From assembly GCF_900182695.1 (NCBI RefSeq), contig NZ_FXTK01000003.1:186001-250000 (forward strand): a stretch of 64,000 nt of DNA, read 5' to 3'. The position numbers were made by a program, and so were the translations under genes. Of the stretch, positions 8,363-19,005 are shown in pieces. Each line of letters opens with the position of its first letter. Position 1 is the first letter of the stretch. The notes under the pieces are model-generated. The model was not told the origin of the DNA, made no database searches, and saw only the letters and a list, made by a program, of their open reading frames with translations. The DNA comes from Paracoccus laeviglucosivorans (lineage in GTDB: Bacteria; Pseudomonadota; Alphaproteobacteria; Rhodobacterales; Rhodobacteraceae).

Positions 8363-10579
8363 TCAGCGTCCGCCCCCCGACCATGCACGTTCGCCAGCCC
8401 TGTCGCGCACTGTAACAACGCGATAGCTGAGTTCGTCGTCAGCAAACAGCGCCAGCGCGCCGGTTCGACGCAGACGCTGGCTGTCAAAGACCCGGCATGG
8501 GGGTTTCGGTCCAAGCAGGTCGGACAGCGGCAGGTTTGCGATCAATATCGCGCCCTGCTGGCACAGCATCCCCGCCCGTTCGGCACCGCGTTTGCCCATC
8601 AGGTGATGGATTGCCACCTCGGCTGTCGGCAAACGCAAAAGCGCGGTTCGCACGGCATTATCTCCGGTCCAAAGCGGCCTTGCTGCTGCTTGTTGCTGAT
8701 CGGCCCTGTCACCATCCGCCTCAAGCCAGTTCGCAGCGGTGAAGCTGCCGCCCCTTGGCCGCGACAAGGCGCGACCATCCGGGGTCATGATACCCACAGC
8801 GTCCCCCTCGTGCGAAACAAGCATCAGCGGGCGGCGATCGCATGCCCAGATTGCGGCCCCCGCCACCAGACATGCCACACCAATCAAACGGTGCGGCGAA
8901 TGACGCATCTGCGCGCCCATCGCAACCGCCACGGGGGCCAGCACCATCAGGCATCCCCCGATCCCGATCAGGGGCAGCACGATCCCCGGCGGCGCGGGCA
9001 GAACCGTCACCGCGCCCCCCAGACCCGCGACCCATTCCGCGACGAACAGCATCCATTTCGTGCCAAGCCCCATGCACCATAGCGCGGGCTGCGCCAGACC
9101 CAGCAAAGCAAGAACCGCCGCAATCACGCCCGCAGGCATCACGACCGCCCCGACGACCGGCACGACCAACAAATTCGCCAACATCCCGTATTGCGAAATG
9201 CGCCCGAAATGCGCGGCAGCAATGGGTGTGGTCGCAAGACCAGCGATCAGCGATGACAGAACCAGCATTCCCGCAGGTTTCAGCCACCAAGGCAGATGTG
9301 GCGAGATCTGCGACCATGGCCCCTGCGACAGGATCAGCGCCACTGTCGCGGCGAAGCTCATCTGGAAACCCGCCGATCCCAGCGCCTCGGGCGTCCATGC
9401 AAGGATCAGGGTCGCAGCGACCGCGACTGTTCGCAGCGAAATGGCGCGTCTGTCCGCGATGATCGCGAACAACATGACTGCAACCATGATGAAAGAACGT
9501 TCGGTCGCGACGCCCCCGCCCGACAGCCACAGATAAACCAACGAGGCCAGCAGCGCCCCCCCGGCCGCCCATTTATGCATCGCCCGCGGCATTGCGCCCG
9601 CCAGTTGCAAAACCACGCCTGCAAGCCGCAGCGCCGCATAGACGAACCCCGCCAGCATCGTCATATGCAGCCCCGAAATCGAGATGATATGATATAGGCT
9701 GGAGGCGCGCATCACATCATTCGTGGCCTCGGTTATGGCCGAGCGGTCCCCGGTCATCAGGGCCGACGACACCGCCCCTGCCTGGCCGCCGATGGCCGAA
9801 ACGATCCCCTCGCTCAATCTCATGCGCAGACGGTGCAGGGCCAGCGCACCGCCGCTTTCGGGCGGGGCCACCGTCATCACCGGCGTGCGGGAATAGCCCA
9901 CCGCTCCCAGGCCGTCGAACCATGCCATGCGGCGAAAATCGAAACCTCCGGGCTCAGAGGGACCGTTGGGTGGGCCCAGATGCGCCGTCAACATGACGCG
10001 CTGTCCGGGAACGGGCATCGGATCGGTGACGAACAACGAGATGCGGACACGTTCGGGCATCCGCGACGGCGGCGTGTTTTCCAGAACCACCCGGTCCAGC
10101 GTCAGGCGCAGGCGATCACCGGATGATCGATCGATCTGGACCACGCGCCCCTCGACCCCGCCGTAATAGCGAAATTTCAGCACCGGAGCCTCGACGATGG
10201 CCGCGCGCATGCCGACGGATAGAAATCCCAGCGCAATCAGCAGAAATGCGACAGCACCAAGGCGCGCAGCGTCGGCCCTGTCCCATGTGATCCGTCCCCG
10301 CGCGGCAAGCCCGACACTTGCAAAACGCACCGTCAGACAGCCGACAACAAGCAACGCGGCAAGGCCGTAGTGCAACGGACCGGGATCAAAGGGCAGCGCG
10401 AACCAACCCCCGATTCCCAGCGACATCCAGAAAGGCACCCAAGGCAGCAGCCCCGCCCGGACGGCGATCGGAACGCGGACCGTGGTGCTGACCGCACGTG
10501 CCCCGCCGCCGCCGGGTGCAATGACCTGCCCGTGCATTGCGGCGGGTTGCTGCGTCACCAAAACTTGTCCTTCCACCAC
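8363..10579 (-). CDS. comEC: ComEC/Rec2 family DNA-uptake channel protein
   Basis: Polytopic inner-membrane protein of 738 residues. It has the DUF4131-type N-terminal region with two membrane segments and an OB-like stretch (RVVQIDRSSGDRLRLTL), then the Competence domain with the diagnostic LYHIISISGLHMTMLAG (301-306 core) and many transmembrane helices to about residue 590. The family forms the channel that moves single-stranded DNA into the cytoplasm. The C-terminal ~150 residues show no intact metallo-beta-lactamase HxHxDH motif, as in many Rhodobacteraceae homologues. The start is uncertain: the frame opens with GTG at 10579, but the GTG at residue 8 sits behind GGAAGGA and the ATG at 10537 is also possible. 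Divergent from gltX. Confidence 0.88.
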   Translation of the reverse strand: MVEGQVLVTQQPAAMHGQVIAPGGGGARAVSTTVRVPIAVRAGLLPWVPFWMSLGIGGWFALPFDPGPLHYGLAALLVVGCLTVRFASVGLAARGRITWDRADAARLGAVAFLLIALGFLSVGMRAAIVEAPVLKFRYYGGVEGRVVQIDRSSGDRLRLTLDRVVLENTPPSRMPERVRISLFVTDPMPVPGQRVMLTAHLGPPNGPSEPGGFDFRRMAWFDGLGAVGYSRTPVMTVAPPESGGALALHRLRMRLSEGIVSAIGGQAGAVSSALMTGDRSAITEATNDVMRASSLYHIISISGLHMTMLAGFVYAALRLAGVVLQLAGAMPRAMHKWAAGGALLASLVYLWLSGGGVATERSFIMVAVMLFAIIADRRAISLRTVAVAATLILAWTPEALGSAGFQMSFAATVALILSQGPWSQISPHLPWWLKPAGMLVLSSLIAGLATTPIAAAHFGRISQYGMLANLLVVPVVGAVVMPAGVIAAVLALLGLAQPALWCMGLGTKWMLFVAEWVAGLGGAVTVLPAPPGIVLPLIGIGGCLMVLAPVAVAMGAQMRHSPHRLIGVACLVAGAAIWACDRRPLMLVSHEGDAVGIMTPDGRALSRPRGGSFTAANWLEADGDRADQQQAAARPLWTGDNAVRTALLRLPTAEVAIHHLMGKRGAERAGMLCQQGAILIANLPLSDLLGPKPPCRVFDSQRLRRTGALALFADDELSYRVVTVRDRAGERAWSGGGR

Positions 10580-10676
10580 GGCTTGCGTATCTCTGTCACC
10601 GAGATTGGCATACCGCCCCTTTCGAAAGGATTAACGGTATCTGCCCCAACCCTGAATTTCTGGACTGTTTGGCCCC

Positions 10677-12083
10677 ATGACCGATTCCCGCCCCGTCGTG
10701 ACCCGCTTCGCCCCGTCGCCCACCGGATACCTTCATATCGGCGGCGCGCGGACGGCGCTTTTCAACTGGCTTTATGCCCGTGGTCGCGGCGGCAAGTTCC
10801 TGCTGCGCATTGAAGATACCGACCGTGCCCGTTCAACCCCGGAAGCGACCGAGGCAATCCTGAAGGGTCTGACCTGGCTGGGCCTTGACTGGGACGGCGC
10901 GCCGGTCAGCCAGTTCGAAGGGCGCGAGCGTCACGCCGAAGTCGCGCGCCAGATGCTGGACAATGGCAGCGCCTATAAGTGCTTCTCGACCCAGGACGAA
11001 ATCGAGACGTTCCGCGAAACCGCGCGGGCCGAGGGGCGTTCGACGCTGTTTCTGTCGCCCTGGCGGGACGCCGACCCCTCGACCTATCCCGATGCGCCGT
11101 TTGTCATCCGCCTGCGTGCGCCGCGCGAAGGCCAGACGGTCGTGCGCGATGCGGTGCAGGGCGATGTGGTTTTCGGCAACGACCAGTTGGACGACATGAT
11201 CCTGCTGCGTTCGGACGGGACGCCGACTTATATGCACGCGGTCGTAGTGGACGATCACGACATGGGCGTTACGCATATCATCAGGGGCGACGACCACCTG
11301 ACCAATGCCGCCCGTCAGCAGCAGGTCTATCAGGGCATGGGCTGGGATGTTCCGGTCTTTGCCCATATCCCGCTGATCCACGGTCAGGATGGGAAAAAAC
11401 TGTCCAAACGCCACGGCGCGGTGGGCCTGCATGAATATGCAACCGCTGGTTACCCTGCCGCTGCGATGCGGAATTATCTGGCCCGTCTTGGCTGGAGCCA
11501 TGGCGATGATGAGCTGTTCGATGACGCGCAGGCGATGGAATGGTTCGATTTGTCTGGAATAGGAAAAGCACCTGCCCGTCTGGATTTCAAAAAACTGGAA
11601 CATGTCAGCGGTTATCATATCGGCCAGATGAACGATGCCGACCTGATGGAAGAAATCGCGGCCTATCTGCGCGAAACCGGACAAAACCCTTTGGAAACCG
11701 TGCAGATTGCGCGACTTGAGGCGATTCTTCCGGTGCTGAAAGCCAAGGCGAAAACCCTGCCCGCATTGCTGGAACAGGGTCATTTCGCGCTGGTCGCCCG
11801 CCCGCTGGAGGTTGAAGAAAAAGCGGCAACTGCGCTGGATACGGTATCCCGTGGTATACTAGTCGAATTGACTGCCGCATTGCAGCATGTTAGCTGGGTG
11901 CGCGAAGAGCTTGAGGCGGCCGCCAAACAAATTGGCGAGTCTCATGGACTGGGGCTTGGCAAGATCGCGGCGCCGCTACGCGCCGCTTTGGCAGGTCGCA
12001 GCTCTACCCCGAGCGTTTTCGATATGATGTTGGCGCTTGGCCGCGATGAGACGCTGGCCCGGTTGCAGGATCAGGCGGGCTGA
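10677..12083 (+). CDS. gltX: Glutamyl-tRNA synthetase
   Basis: Class I aminoacyl-tRNA synthetase of 468 residues that charges tRNA-Glu. The HIGH element appears as [10 protein letters not shown] at residues 20-29 after [11 protein letters not shown], and the KMSKS element as [10 protein letters not shown] at about residue 240. The C-terminal half is the helical anticodon-binding region. Length and both motifs are standard for the bacterial enzyme. The start ATG has only a weak ribosome site. It is followed 57 bp later by gltA in the same direction. Confidence 0.97.
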   Translation: MTDSRPVVTRFAPSPTGYLHIGGARTALFNWLYARGRGGKFLLRIEDTDRARSTPEATEAILKGLTWLGLDWDGAPVSQFEGRERHAEVARQMLDNGSAYKCFSTQDEIETFRETARAEGRSTLFLSPWRDADPSTYPDAPFVIRLRAPREGQTVVRDAVQGDVVFGNDQLDDMILLRSDGTPTYMHAVVVDDHDMGVTHIIRGDDHLTNAARQQQVYQGMGWDVPVFAHIPLIHGQDGKKLSKRHGAVGLHEYATAGYPAAAMRNYLARLGWSHGDDELFDDAQAMEWFDLSGIGKAPARLDFKKLEHVSGYHIGQMNDADLMEEIAAYLRETGQNPLETVQIARLEAILPVLKAKAKTLPALLEQGHFALVARPLEVEEKAATALDTVSRGILVELTAALQHVSWVREELEAAAKQIGESHGLGLGKIAAPLRAALAGRSSTPSVFDMMLALGRDETLARLQDQAG

Positions 12084-12140
12084 TCGCCCGTGCCCATCAT
12101 CCGGCAACAAGCCGGAGACAGGTGTTATAGGAGACTGGGA

Positions 12141-13433
12141 ATGGCAGAAAGCAAATCCGCAAAACTGCTGGTCGAAGGCAAGGAAATCGAACTTCCGATC
12201 CTTAGCCCGACGGCAGGCCCGGATGTCATGGACATCCGCAAGCTTTATGGTCAGGCGGACGTCTTTACCTACGACCCCGGCTTCACCTCGACCGCATCCT
12301 GTGATTCGACGATCACCTTTATCGACGGCGACAAGGGCGAGCTTTGGTATCGCGGCTACCCGATCGAACAGCTGGCCGATCAGTCGAACTATCTGGAAGT
12401 CTGCTACCTGCTGCTTTACGGCGAGCTGCCCACCGCGGCGCAGATGAAGGATTTCGAAACCCGCGTCACGCGCCACACCATGGTGCATGAGCAGATGCAC
12501 AACTTCTTCCGTGGTTTCCGCCGGGACGCGCACCCAATGGCGACCATGGTGGGCGTGGTCGGCGCAATGTCGGCGTTCTATCACGACTCGACCGACATCT
12601 CGGACCCCCAACAGCGCGAGATCGCCTCGATCCGCCTGATCGCGAAGCTGCCGACCATTGCCGCGATGGCCTATAAATATTCGATCGGCCAGCCCTTCGT
12701 CTATCCGCGCAATGACCTGAGCTATGCGGCGAACTTCCTGCACATGTGCTTCTCGGTCCCGGCCGAGCAGTATCGCGTGGAACCGGCGCTGGCCAAGGCC
12801 ATGGACCGGATCATGACGCTTCATGCCGACCATGAACAGAACGCCTCGACCTCGACCGTGCGTCTGGCGGGTTCGTCGGGTGCCAACCCCTTTGCCTGTA
12901 TCGCAGCGGGCATCGCCTGCCTTTGGGGTCCGGCACATGGCGGCGCAAACCAGGCATGTCTGGAAATGCTGCGCGAAATCGGCAGCGTGGACCGCATTCC
13001 CGAATATATCGCCCGCGCCAAGGACAAGGACGATCCGTTCCGCCTGATGGGCTTTGGCCACCGCGTCTACAAGAACTTCGACCCGCGCGCCAAGGTCATG
13101 AAGGAATCGGCAGACGAGGTGCTGGAGCTTCTGGGCATCCACGACAACCCGACGCTTCAGGTTGCCAAGGAACTGGAAAAGATCGCGCTGGAGGACGATT
13201 ACTTCGTCTCGAAAAAGCTGTATCCGAACGTCGATTTCTATTCGGGCATCATCCTTGAGGCGATGGGCTTCCCGACCGCGATGTTCACCCCGATCTTTGC
13301 GCTGTCGCGCACCGTCGGCTGGATCGCACAGTGGAAAGAGATGATCTCGGACCCGCAAAACAAGATCGGCCGTCCTCGCCAGCTTTATGTCGGCTCGCCC
13401 CGTCGCGACTATCAAGACATGGGCGAGCGCTGA
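12141..13433 (+). CDS. gltA: Citrate synthase (type II)
   Basis: TCA-cycle condensing enzyme of 430 residues, the length of the hexameric Gram-negative form. Visible active-site segments are [51 protein letters not shown] and [11 protein letters not shown], giving the catalytic His-His-Asp set. ATG 12141 ([10 protein letters not shown]) is chosen because TAGGAG lies upstream; the open frame begins at 12090. A G+C hairpin follows the stop at 13458 and should end the transcript, although the DUF1284 frame runs straight through it. Confidence 0.97.
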   Translation: MAESKSAKLLVEGKEIELPILSPTAGPDVMDIRKLYGQADVFTYDPGFTSTASCDSTITFIDGDKGELWYRGYPIEQLADQSNYLEVCYLLLYGELPTAAQMKDFETRVTRHTMVHEQMHNFFRGFRRDAHPMATMVGVVGAMSAFYHDSTDISDPQQREIASIRLIAKLPTIAAMAYKYSIGQPFVYPRNDLSYAANFLHMCFSVPAEQYRVEPALAKAMDRIMTLHADHEQNASTSTVRLAGSSGANPFACIAAGIACLWGPAHGGANQACLEMLREIGSVDRIPEYIARAKDKDDPFRLMGFGHRVYKNFDPRAKVMKESADEVLELLGIHDNPTLQVAKELEKIALEDDYFVSKKLYPNVDFYSGIILEAMGFPTAMFTPIFALSRTVGWIAQWKEMISDPQNKIGRPRQLYVGSPRRDYQDMGER

Positions 13434-13882
13434 GCGCGCGCCACGACCATCAGGACACACGGCCCCGGAGCGATCTCGGGGCCGTTCTTCTACGGCCCCA
13501 CCACGTGCTTTGCGCGATCGGCTGGCAGGGTCGCGGCTATACGCCGGATTTCAGCCGGAACATGGACGCGGTGGTCAACGACCGGCTGCGCGCCGATCCG
13601 GCGACACCCGTGACCTTCACCTGGCAGGCGGATGCGATCTGCGCGCCCTGCCCCTCGCGGCGCGGCGACAGCTGCGTGTCGGCCCAGCGAATCTGGGGGC
13701 TGGACAGCCGCCATGCCGACGCGCTGGGGCTGGAGGGCGGCGAGACGATCACATGGGCCGAGGCGCAGGGCCGCGCCACATCGCGCCTGCGTCCCGATGA
13801 TCTGGATTATCTGTGCCACGATTGCCGCTGGCTGGAACTGGGCATGTGCAAGTCCGCGCTGGCCGCGCTGCAAAGCCGCTGA
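13430..13882 (+). CDS. DUF1284 domain protein (start uncertain)
   Basis: Small cytosolic protein of unknown function. The DUF1284 signature opens it ([18 protein letters not shown], then [11 protein letters not shown]), followed by cysteine clusters [12 protein letters not shown] and [13 protein letters not shown] that could bind metal or an Fe-S centre. The family normally starts a few residues before the RPHH motif, but there is no ATG, GTG or TTG in this frame between the gltA stop and that motif. The only conventional start is GTG 13331 inside gltA; the position given here is a CTG overlapping the gltA stop (CTGA). The stop at 13882 is firm. Confidence 0.7.
   Translation: MSARHDHQDTRPRSDLGAVLLRPHHVLCAIGWQGRGYTPDFSRNMDAVVNDRLRADPATPVTFTWQADAICAPCPSRRGDSCVSAQRIWGLDSRHADALGLEGGETITWAEAQGRATSRLRPDDLDYLCHDCRWLELGMCKSALAALQSR
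13458..13485 (+). terminator. Probable intrinsic terminator after gltA
   Basis: ACGGCCCCGGAG-CGAT-CTCGGGGCCGT forms an eleven-pair stem with one bulged G, followed by the pyrimidine run TCTTCT, 25 bp after the gltA stop. It lies inside or just before the start of the next reading frame. Confidence 0.7.
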
Positions 13883-13948
13883 ACCACAGACCCGCCCCCC
13901 GCAACAAAGCCGCTTGCCTGAACGCAGGATGGGTGCGACATCAGGCAC

Positions 13949-14602
13949 ATGGATGACACATCGAAGATTGCGCTGATCACCGGCGCCTCGCGCGGGTTGG
14001 GTGCCGCATTGGCTGAAACGCTGGCGGCGCGGGGCTGGCACGTGCTGGCCGTCGCCCGCACCACCGGCGCGCTAGAGGAGCTGGACGACCGCATCCGCAG
14101 CGCGGGCGGCACGGCGACGCTGGCCCCGATGGATGTGGGCCAGCCCGAGCCGATGATGAAACTGGCCGAGGCGGTGGCCGGGCGCTGGGGTGGGCTGGAC
14201 CTGTGGGTGCACACCGCGATCCATGCCGCCCCGCTTGCCCCGGCGGGCCATGTCGATGCCAAGGACTTTCAGAAATCGGTCGATCTGAACATTGTCGCCA
14301 CGCGCGGCCTGATCACGCTGTTCGAGCCGCTGCTGCGCGCCCGCAATGGTGCGGCGCTGTTTCTCGACGACCCGCGCGCCGGTCAGAAATTCTTCGGCAG
14401 CTACGGCGCGACCAAATCCGCACAGATCGCGCTTGCCCGCAGCTGGCAGGCCGAGAATGAGGCGATTGGCCCCCGTGTCCACATCGCCACGCCCGCGCCG
14501 ATGCCCACCGCAACCCGCGCCCGCTTTTTCCCCGGCGAGGATCGCGCAACCCTGACCCCCTGCCGCACCGAGGCAGAGCGGATCATCGCCTCAATCCTTT
14601 AA
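13949..14602 (+). CDS. Short-chain dehydrogenase/reductase family protein
   Basis: Rossmann-fold protein of 217 residues. The cofactor loop TGASRGLG is at 11-18, Asn114 lies in [10 protein letters not shown], and SYGATKSAQ carries Tyr152 and Lys156. The catalytic Ser normally found 13 residues before the Tyr is absent (the region reads LFLDDPRAG), and the usual NNAG is replaced by HTAIHAAP. It may therefore be a poor or atypical dehydrogenase, or a binding protein. The substrate is unknown. Its stop interlocks with the cobQ stop over TTAA. Confidence 0.85.
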   Translation: MDDTSKIALITGASRGLGAALAETLAARGWHVLAVARTTGALEELDDRIRSAGGTATLAPMDVGQPEPMMKLAEAVAGRWGGLDLWVHTAIHAAPLAPAGHVDAKDFQKSVDLNIVATRGLITLFEPLLRARNGAALFLDDPRAGQKFFGSYGATKSAQIALARSWQAENEAIGPRVHIATPAPMPTATRARFFPGEDRATLTPCRTEAERIIASIL

Positions 14603-16032
14603 CGCGCCAGCGCAAAGATGCGGTCGACATCCAGATGCGTTCCAAGATGCTGGGCCAGATGGTCCAGCACATCCTCGACGCCCGCGCCGTAATCCAGGGC
14701 TGACGACACACCCAGCCGCGCCAGCCATGCCGCGCGAAACGCATCGCTGGCAAACAAACCGTGCAGATACGTGCCCGCAACCCGGCCATCGGCGCGGGTT
14801 GCACCGTCGGGTTCGGGGATATGGGCAAAGGGGCGCGCGCAATCGGGGCCGTGGCTGCGGCCCATGTGGATCTCATACCCCTCGATCTGCGTGCCAAGCG
14901 CGGTGCCTGCAATGCGTGTCAGGCGCTTGTCGGGGGACATATGCGTCTCGATCTCCAGCAGACCAAGGCCGGGATCGCTGCCCGCCAGCCCGTCATGGCC
15001 CTGCGGGTCGTGCACCCATCTGCCCAGCATCTGATAGCCGCCGCAGATGCCCAGCACATGCCCGCCGCGCCGGATATGTCCGGCAAGATCGATGTCCCAG
15101 CCCTGCGCCCGCAGGAAAGCCAGGTCGCCGCGCGTGGATTTCGTGCCCGGCAGGATCACCACATCCGCGTCGCCCGGCAGCGGCTGCCCCGGCGCAACCA
15201 TGGTCAGGCGCACGCCCGGTTCCGCCGCCAACGGGTCAAGATCGTCGAAATTCGCGATGCGCGACAGCATCGGGCAGGCGATATGCAGGGCGCCCGTGCC
15301 TGCCGCGCGGCGCAGGTCCACCGCATCCTCGGCGGGCAACAGGCTTGCATCGGGAAACCACGGCACCAGACCCAGATCGGGCCAGCCCGTCCGCTTGGCG
15401 ATAAAGCTGCGGCCCCCGTCGAACAGCGACGGATCGCCGCGAAAACGGTTGACGATAAAGCCACGGATCATCGCGGCGTCGTCGGGGTCAATGACCGCCT
15501 GCGTCCCGACAAGCTGCGCGATCACGCCGCCCCGGTCGATGTCGCCCACAAGGATCACCGGCACATCGGCGGCACGGGCGAATCCCATATTGGCGATGTC
15601 GCGCGGACGCAGGTTCACCTCGGCGGGGCTGCCCGCGCCTTCGACGATCACCAGATCGTGCTGCGCCTTCAGCTGGCCGAAACTGTCCAGCACCGCGCCC
15701 ATCAGTTGGGATTTCAGCCCGCCGTAATCCGCTGCCGCCGCCCGCGCCACCGCACGCCCCTGCACGACGACCTGCGCGGCCCGGTCTGTCTCGGGCTTCA
15801 GCAGCACGGGGTTCATATGGACCGAAGCAGCAAGCCCAGCCGCACGCGCCTGCAGGGCCTGCGCGCGGCCGATCTCTCCGCCGTCCGCGGTGACGGCGGC
15901 ATTGTTCGACATATTCTGGGGTTTGAAGGGCGCGACACTGATTCCCCGCAGTCTTGCTGCACGGCAAAGCCCCGCCACCAGCAGCGATTTCCCGACATTT
16001 GAGCCGGTTCCCTGAATCATCAGCGCCCGCAT
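14599..16032 (-). CDS. cobQ: Cobyric acid synthase
   Basis: Glutamine-dependent amidase of late cobalamin synthesis that amidates adenosylcobyrinic acid a,c-diamide at four side chains. 477 residues: an N-terminal dethiobiotin-synthetase-like ATPase domain with GTGSNVGKS at about 8-16 and [12 protein letters not shown], and a C-terminal triad amidotransferase domain with [11 protein letters not shown] (nucleophile Cys) and [10 protein letters not shown]. The frame is open upstream to 16680, but GGAGG six bases before ATG 16032 and the family start [11 protein letters not shown] fix the beginning. No other cob genes are in the window. Confidence 0.95.
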   Translation of the reverse strand: MRALMIQGTGSNVGKSLLVAGLCRAARLRGISVAPFKPQNMSNNAAVTADGGEIGRAQALQARAAGLAASVHMNPVLLKPETDRAAQVVVQGRAVARAAAADYGGLKSQLMGAVLDSFGQLKAQHDLVIVEGAGSPAEVNLRPRDIANMGFARAADVPVILVGDIDRGGVIAQLVGTQAVIDPDDAAMIRGFIVNRFRGDPSLFDGGRSFIAKRTGWPDLGLVPWFPDASLLPAEDAVDLRRAAGTGALHIACPMLSRIANFDDLDPLAAEPGVRLTMVAPGQPLPGDADVVILPGTKSTRGDLAFLRAQGWDIDLAGHIRRGGHVLGICGGYQMLGRWVHDPQGHDGLAGSDPGLGLLEIETHMSPDKRLTRIAGTALGTQIEGYEIHMGRSHGPDCARPFAHIPEPDGATRADGRVAGTYLHGLFASDAFRAAWLARLGVSSALDYGAGVEDVLDHLAQHLGTHLDVDRIFALAR

Positions 16033-16101
16033 GGAAGCCTCCGCTTGCCAATCCCGCCCTTGGTGACTAGATAGGCCCGTCGCTGAATGAAAGGCCCCGT
16101 G

Positions 16102-16647
16102 GTGGAAAACGTCGTCCTTACCGTGCATCTGATCCTTGCTGTCCTGCTGATCGGGGTCGTGCTGCTGCAACGGTCCGAAGGCGGCGGCCTTGGCATGGGC
16201 GGCGGTGGCGGTGGCAACGGCGTGATGACCGGGCGTCAGGCGGCGAACGCGCTGACCCGCATCACCTGGGGTCTGGCCGCAGCATTCCTGATCACCTCGC
16301 TTGCGCTGACGGTGATCGCGGCACGCAATTCCTCGAACGGCTCGATCGTCGATCAGCTTGGCCTTGGCGGGAATGATGAACAACCCACGACCACGCTGCC
16401 CGGCATCGGCGAATATGCGCCGCCGCCTGCGGCTGGCCAGCCCGTCCTGCCGCCGGTTCCGGGTGGCGCACAAGCGCCCGCAGGCAATGCCGCCGCACCC
16501 GCAACCGCACCTGCGGCGTCCGAGCCTGTGACGCCGCCGGCAGCGCAAACCCCTGCCCAGCCTGCGCCTGCGACGCCTGATGCGGCTGCACCCGCAGCCC
16601 CGGCCACCGAAAGCCCGGCAACCCCGGCGCCTGCTCCGGCCAACTGA
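16102..16647 (+). CDS. secG: Preprotein translocase subunit SecG
   Basis: Small subunit of the SecYEG export channel. Two membrane helices ([20 protein letters not shown] and [20 protein letters not shown]) flank the conserved [16 protein letters not shown] loop. The start is probably GTG 16102, because AAAGG lies seven bases upstream and the family begins MENV; ATG 16087 would add five residues. From about residue 95 the protein carries an unusually long Ala/Pro/Thr-rich tail of roughly 85 residues, low-complexity and likely disordered. Divergent from cobQ and upstream of pyrG, an arrangement seen in relatives. Confidence 0.93.
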   Translation: MENVVLTVHLILAVLLIGVVLLQRSEGGGLGMGGGGGGNGVMTGRQAANALTRITWGLAAAFLITSLALTVIAARNSSNGSIVDQLGLGGNDEQPTTTLPGIGEYAPPPAAGQPVLPPVPGGAQAPAGNAAAPATAPAASEPVTPPAAQTPAQPAPATPDAAAPAAPATESPATPAPAPAN

Positions 16648-16658
16648 CACAACAAATA

Positions 16659-16678
16659 GGGGTGCCCTTTGGCACCCC
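16659..16678 (+). terminator. Hairpin after secG
   Basis: Perfect eight-base stem GGGGTGCC / GGCACCCC with a CTTT loop, 11 bp after the secG stop. No T tract follows, so it may act as a weak terminator or an RNA-stabilising 3' end. Confidence 0.5.
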
Positions 16679-16795
16679 ATACGACAACTTGCGGTCCGTT
16701 GCGGCCACGGGGTTTATCGGTTATAACCTGACTCCCGTGATGCTGGCTTTTTTCGGGCCGCTTTCTCTATTTTGACAGACTCACGGGGGCCTCGG

Positions 16796-18439
16796 ATGGC
16801 GCGCTATATCTTCATCACCGGCGGTGTTGTTTCTTCGCTTGGCAAGGGGCTGGCATCGGCGGCGCTGGGTGCGCTGTTGCAGGCGCGCGGCTATACGGTG
16901 CGGCTGCGCAAGCTGGACCCCTATCTGAACGTTGATCCGGGCACGATGTCGCCTTTCGAACATGGCGAGGTTTTCGTCACCGATGACGGCGCCGAAACCG
17001 ATCTGGATCTGGGGCATTACGAACGTTTCACCGGCGTGTCGGCGCGCAAGACCGACTCGGTATCGTCGGGCCGGATCTATTCCAACGTGCTGGAGAAAGA
17101 GCGCAAGGGCGCCTATCTGGGCAAGACCATTCAGGTCATCCCGCACGTCACCAATGAGATCAAAGACTTCCTTGCCGTGGGCGAGGATGAGGTCGATTTC
17201 ATGCTGTGCGAGATCGGCGGCACCGTCGGCGACATCGAGGGCCTGCCCTTTTTCGAGGCGATCCGCCAGTTCGCTCAGGACCGCCCGCGTGGCCGCTGCA
17301 TCTTCATGCACCTGACGCTGCTGCCATATCTGGCGGCCAGTGGCGAGTTGAAGACCAAGCCGACGCAGCACAGCGTCAAGGAACTGCGCTCGATCGGGTT
17401 GCAGCCGGACGTGCTGGTCTGCCGCAGCGAACAGCCGATTCCGGAAAAGGAACGTGCCAAGATCGCGCTGTTCTGTAATGTCCGCCCCGATGCAGTGATC
17501 CCGGCCTATGACCTGAAGTCGATCTATGAAGCGCCGCTGGCCTATCACCGCGCCGGTCTGGATCAGGCCGTGCTGGACGCCTTCCAGATCAGCCCCGCGC
17601 CACGCCCCGACATGTCGCGTTGGGAAGACGTGATGGACCGGCTGAACAATGCCGAGGGTCAGGTCAAAGTCGCCATCGTCGGCAAATATACCCAGCTTGA
17701 GGACGCCTATAAGTCGATCTCTGAGGCGCTGACCCATGGCGGCATGGCCAACCGAGTCCGCGTCAAGTCCGATTGGGTGGACAGCGAAAAACTGGAGGGT
17801 CAGGGCGCGCATCTGCTGGACGGCTATGACGGCATCATCGTGCCCGGCGGTTTCGGCGAACGCGGGACCGAAGGCATGGTGGCGGCCGCGAAATATGCCC
17901 GTGAAAAGAAGGTGCCCTATCTGGGCATCTGTCTGGGGATGCAGATGGCCGTGATCGAGGCTGCGCGCAATCTGGCCGACATGCCCGATGCCGGATCCGA
18001 GGAATTCGACCATGAAGCCGGCGAAACGCGCTTTACCCCGGTGGTCTATCACCTGAAGGAATGGGTGCAGGGCAATTACACCGTCCAGCGCAAGCTGTCC
18101 GACGACAAGGGTGGCACGATGCGTCTGGGTGCCTATACGGCGGTGCTGACGCCCGGCTCAAAGATCTCGGAAATCTATGACGGTGCGACCGAGATCGAGG
18201 ATCGCCACCGCCACCGCTACGAAGTAGATGCGAAATATCGCGAGCAGCTGGAATCGGCTGGCATGTCTTTTTCGGGGATGTCGCCGGACGGGCGCCTGCC
18301 CGAAGTCGTGGAATATCGCGACCATCCGTGGTTCATCGGCGTGCAGTCGCATCCCGAACTGAAATCCAAGCCCTTTGAACCTGCGCCGCTTTTCGCAGGT
18401 TTCGTGCGCGCGGCGATGGAAAGCGAACGGCTGGTCTGA
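16796..18439 (+). CDS. pyrG: CTP synthase
   Basis: Converts UTP to CTP using ATP and glutamine. 547 residues with the N-terminal synthase domain ([51 protein letters not shown]) and a C-terminal class I glutamine amidotransferase domain ([21 protein letters not shown] with nucleophile Cys, [12 protein letters not shown]). The frame opens at 16772, but the family start MARYIF is at 16796. Length and all motifs are standard. Confidence 0.97.
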   Translation: MARYIFITGGVVSSLGKGLASAALGALLQARGYTVRLRKLDPYLNVDPGTMSPFEHGEVFVTDDGAETDLDLGHYERFTGVSARKTDSVSSGRIYSNVLEKERKGAYLGKTIQVIPHVTNEIKDFLAVGEDEVDFMLCEIGGTVGDIEGLPFFEAIRQFAQDRPRGRCIFMHLTLLPYLAASGELKTKPTQHSVKELRSIGLQPDVLVCRSEQPIPEKERAKIALFCNVRPDAVIPAYDLKSIYEAPLAYHRAGLDQAVLDAFQISPAPRPDMSRWEDVMDRLNNAEGQVKVAIVGKYTQLEDAYKSISEALTHGGMANRVRVKSDWVDSEKLEGQGAHLLDGYDGIIVPGGFGERGTEGMVAAAKYAREKKVPYLGICLGMQMAVIEAARNLADMPDAGSEEFDHEAGETRFTPVVYHLKEWVQGNYTVQRKLSDDKGGTMRLGAYTAVLTPGSKISEIYDGATEIEDRHRHRYEVDAKYREQLESAGMSFSGMSPDGRLPEVVEYRDHPWFIGVQSHPELKSKPFEPAPLFAGFVRAAMESERLV

Positions 18440-18484
18440 TCGCGCCAATTGCGGCATCATGGCGGCACCGAACCGATGGTCCCC

Positions 18485-18937
18485 ATGATGCGTCTTGCCC
18501 TGATCCTTGCGCTGTTGGCCAGCCCCGTGCTGGCCGATGCGCCACTTTTCCTGCTGGACCAGACGCGCCTGCCCTTTGACCTTGGGCCGGGTGCGCCGCA
18601 AAACTCGCCCTCGCGCCAGTCGAATTCGCCCAATGCGGCCGCGAATTCATCGGCCAGTGCGGCGAATTCATCGGCCAGCTTTTCCAACTCCCCCCGCAAC
18701 CCTGCCAATGAAAAGCGTGTCATCTTCACCTCGGACGGCGAGGTGGTGGGATATTACGTCCGCAACGATGCGGGCACGCTGAACCTGTTCGACCTGAACG
18801 GCAAACGTGTGCTTTACCGCCCCAAATCAGGCAAAAGCCTGTTTTCGGGGGATGGGCGCTGGTGCGGCACGGTGGCCGATGCCGAAGCCGGAAATTTCGC
18901 CTTTGGTGTCACGCGGGCCTGCGCAGGCTTGTTCTAA
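18485..18937 (+). CDS. Small secreted protein with Asn/Ser-rich repeat, unknown
   Basis: 150 residues. An N-terminal signal peptide (MMRLALILALLASPVLADA, cleavage after ADA likely) leads to a low-complexity segment with a seven-residue repeat of the type ANSSASA, seen in the DNA as a 17-bp direct repeat with 21-bp period at 18641 and 18662. The C-terminal part is a compact domain (FTSDGEVVGYYVRNDAGTL, then NLFDLNGKRVLYRP) with two Cys near the end. Probably periplasmic. No family is recognised. Starts at 18476 or 18488 are also possible. Confidence 0.6.
   Translation: MMRLALILALLASPVLADAPLFLLDQTRLPFDLGPGAPQNSPSRQSNSPNAAANSSASAANSSASFSNSPRNPANEKRVIFTSDGEVVGYYVRNDAGTLNLFDLNGKRVLYRPKSGKSLFSGDGRWCGTVADAEAGNFAFGVTRACAGLF
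18641..18678 (+). repeat. 21-bp-period direct repeat in coding sequence
   Basis: GCGAATTCATCGGCCAG occurs at 18641-18657 and again at 18662-18678, encoding the repeated NSSAS unit of the secreted protein. A diverged third unit (CGAATTCGCC) begins at 18621. Confidence 0.8.
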
Positions 18938-19005
18938 GTCTGCAATACGATACGCAATTGTCACACGGCCTCGCTAGACCGCGCACAAGAATGCAGGAGA
19001 TGGAC

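Noticed and set aside
11976..13460. 494-residue open frame antisense to gltA
   Set aside because: Shadow of citrate synthase; no recognisable fold.
16781..18052. 423-residue open frame antisense to pyrG
   Set aside because: Sits opposite a full-length CTP synthase with every motif; composition is typical of GC-rich antisense shadows and no domain is visible.
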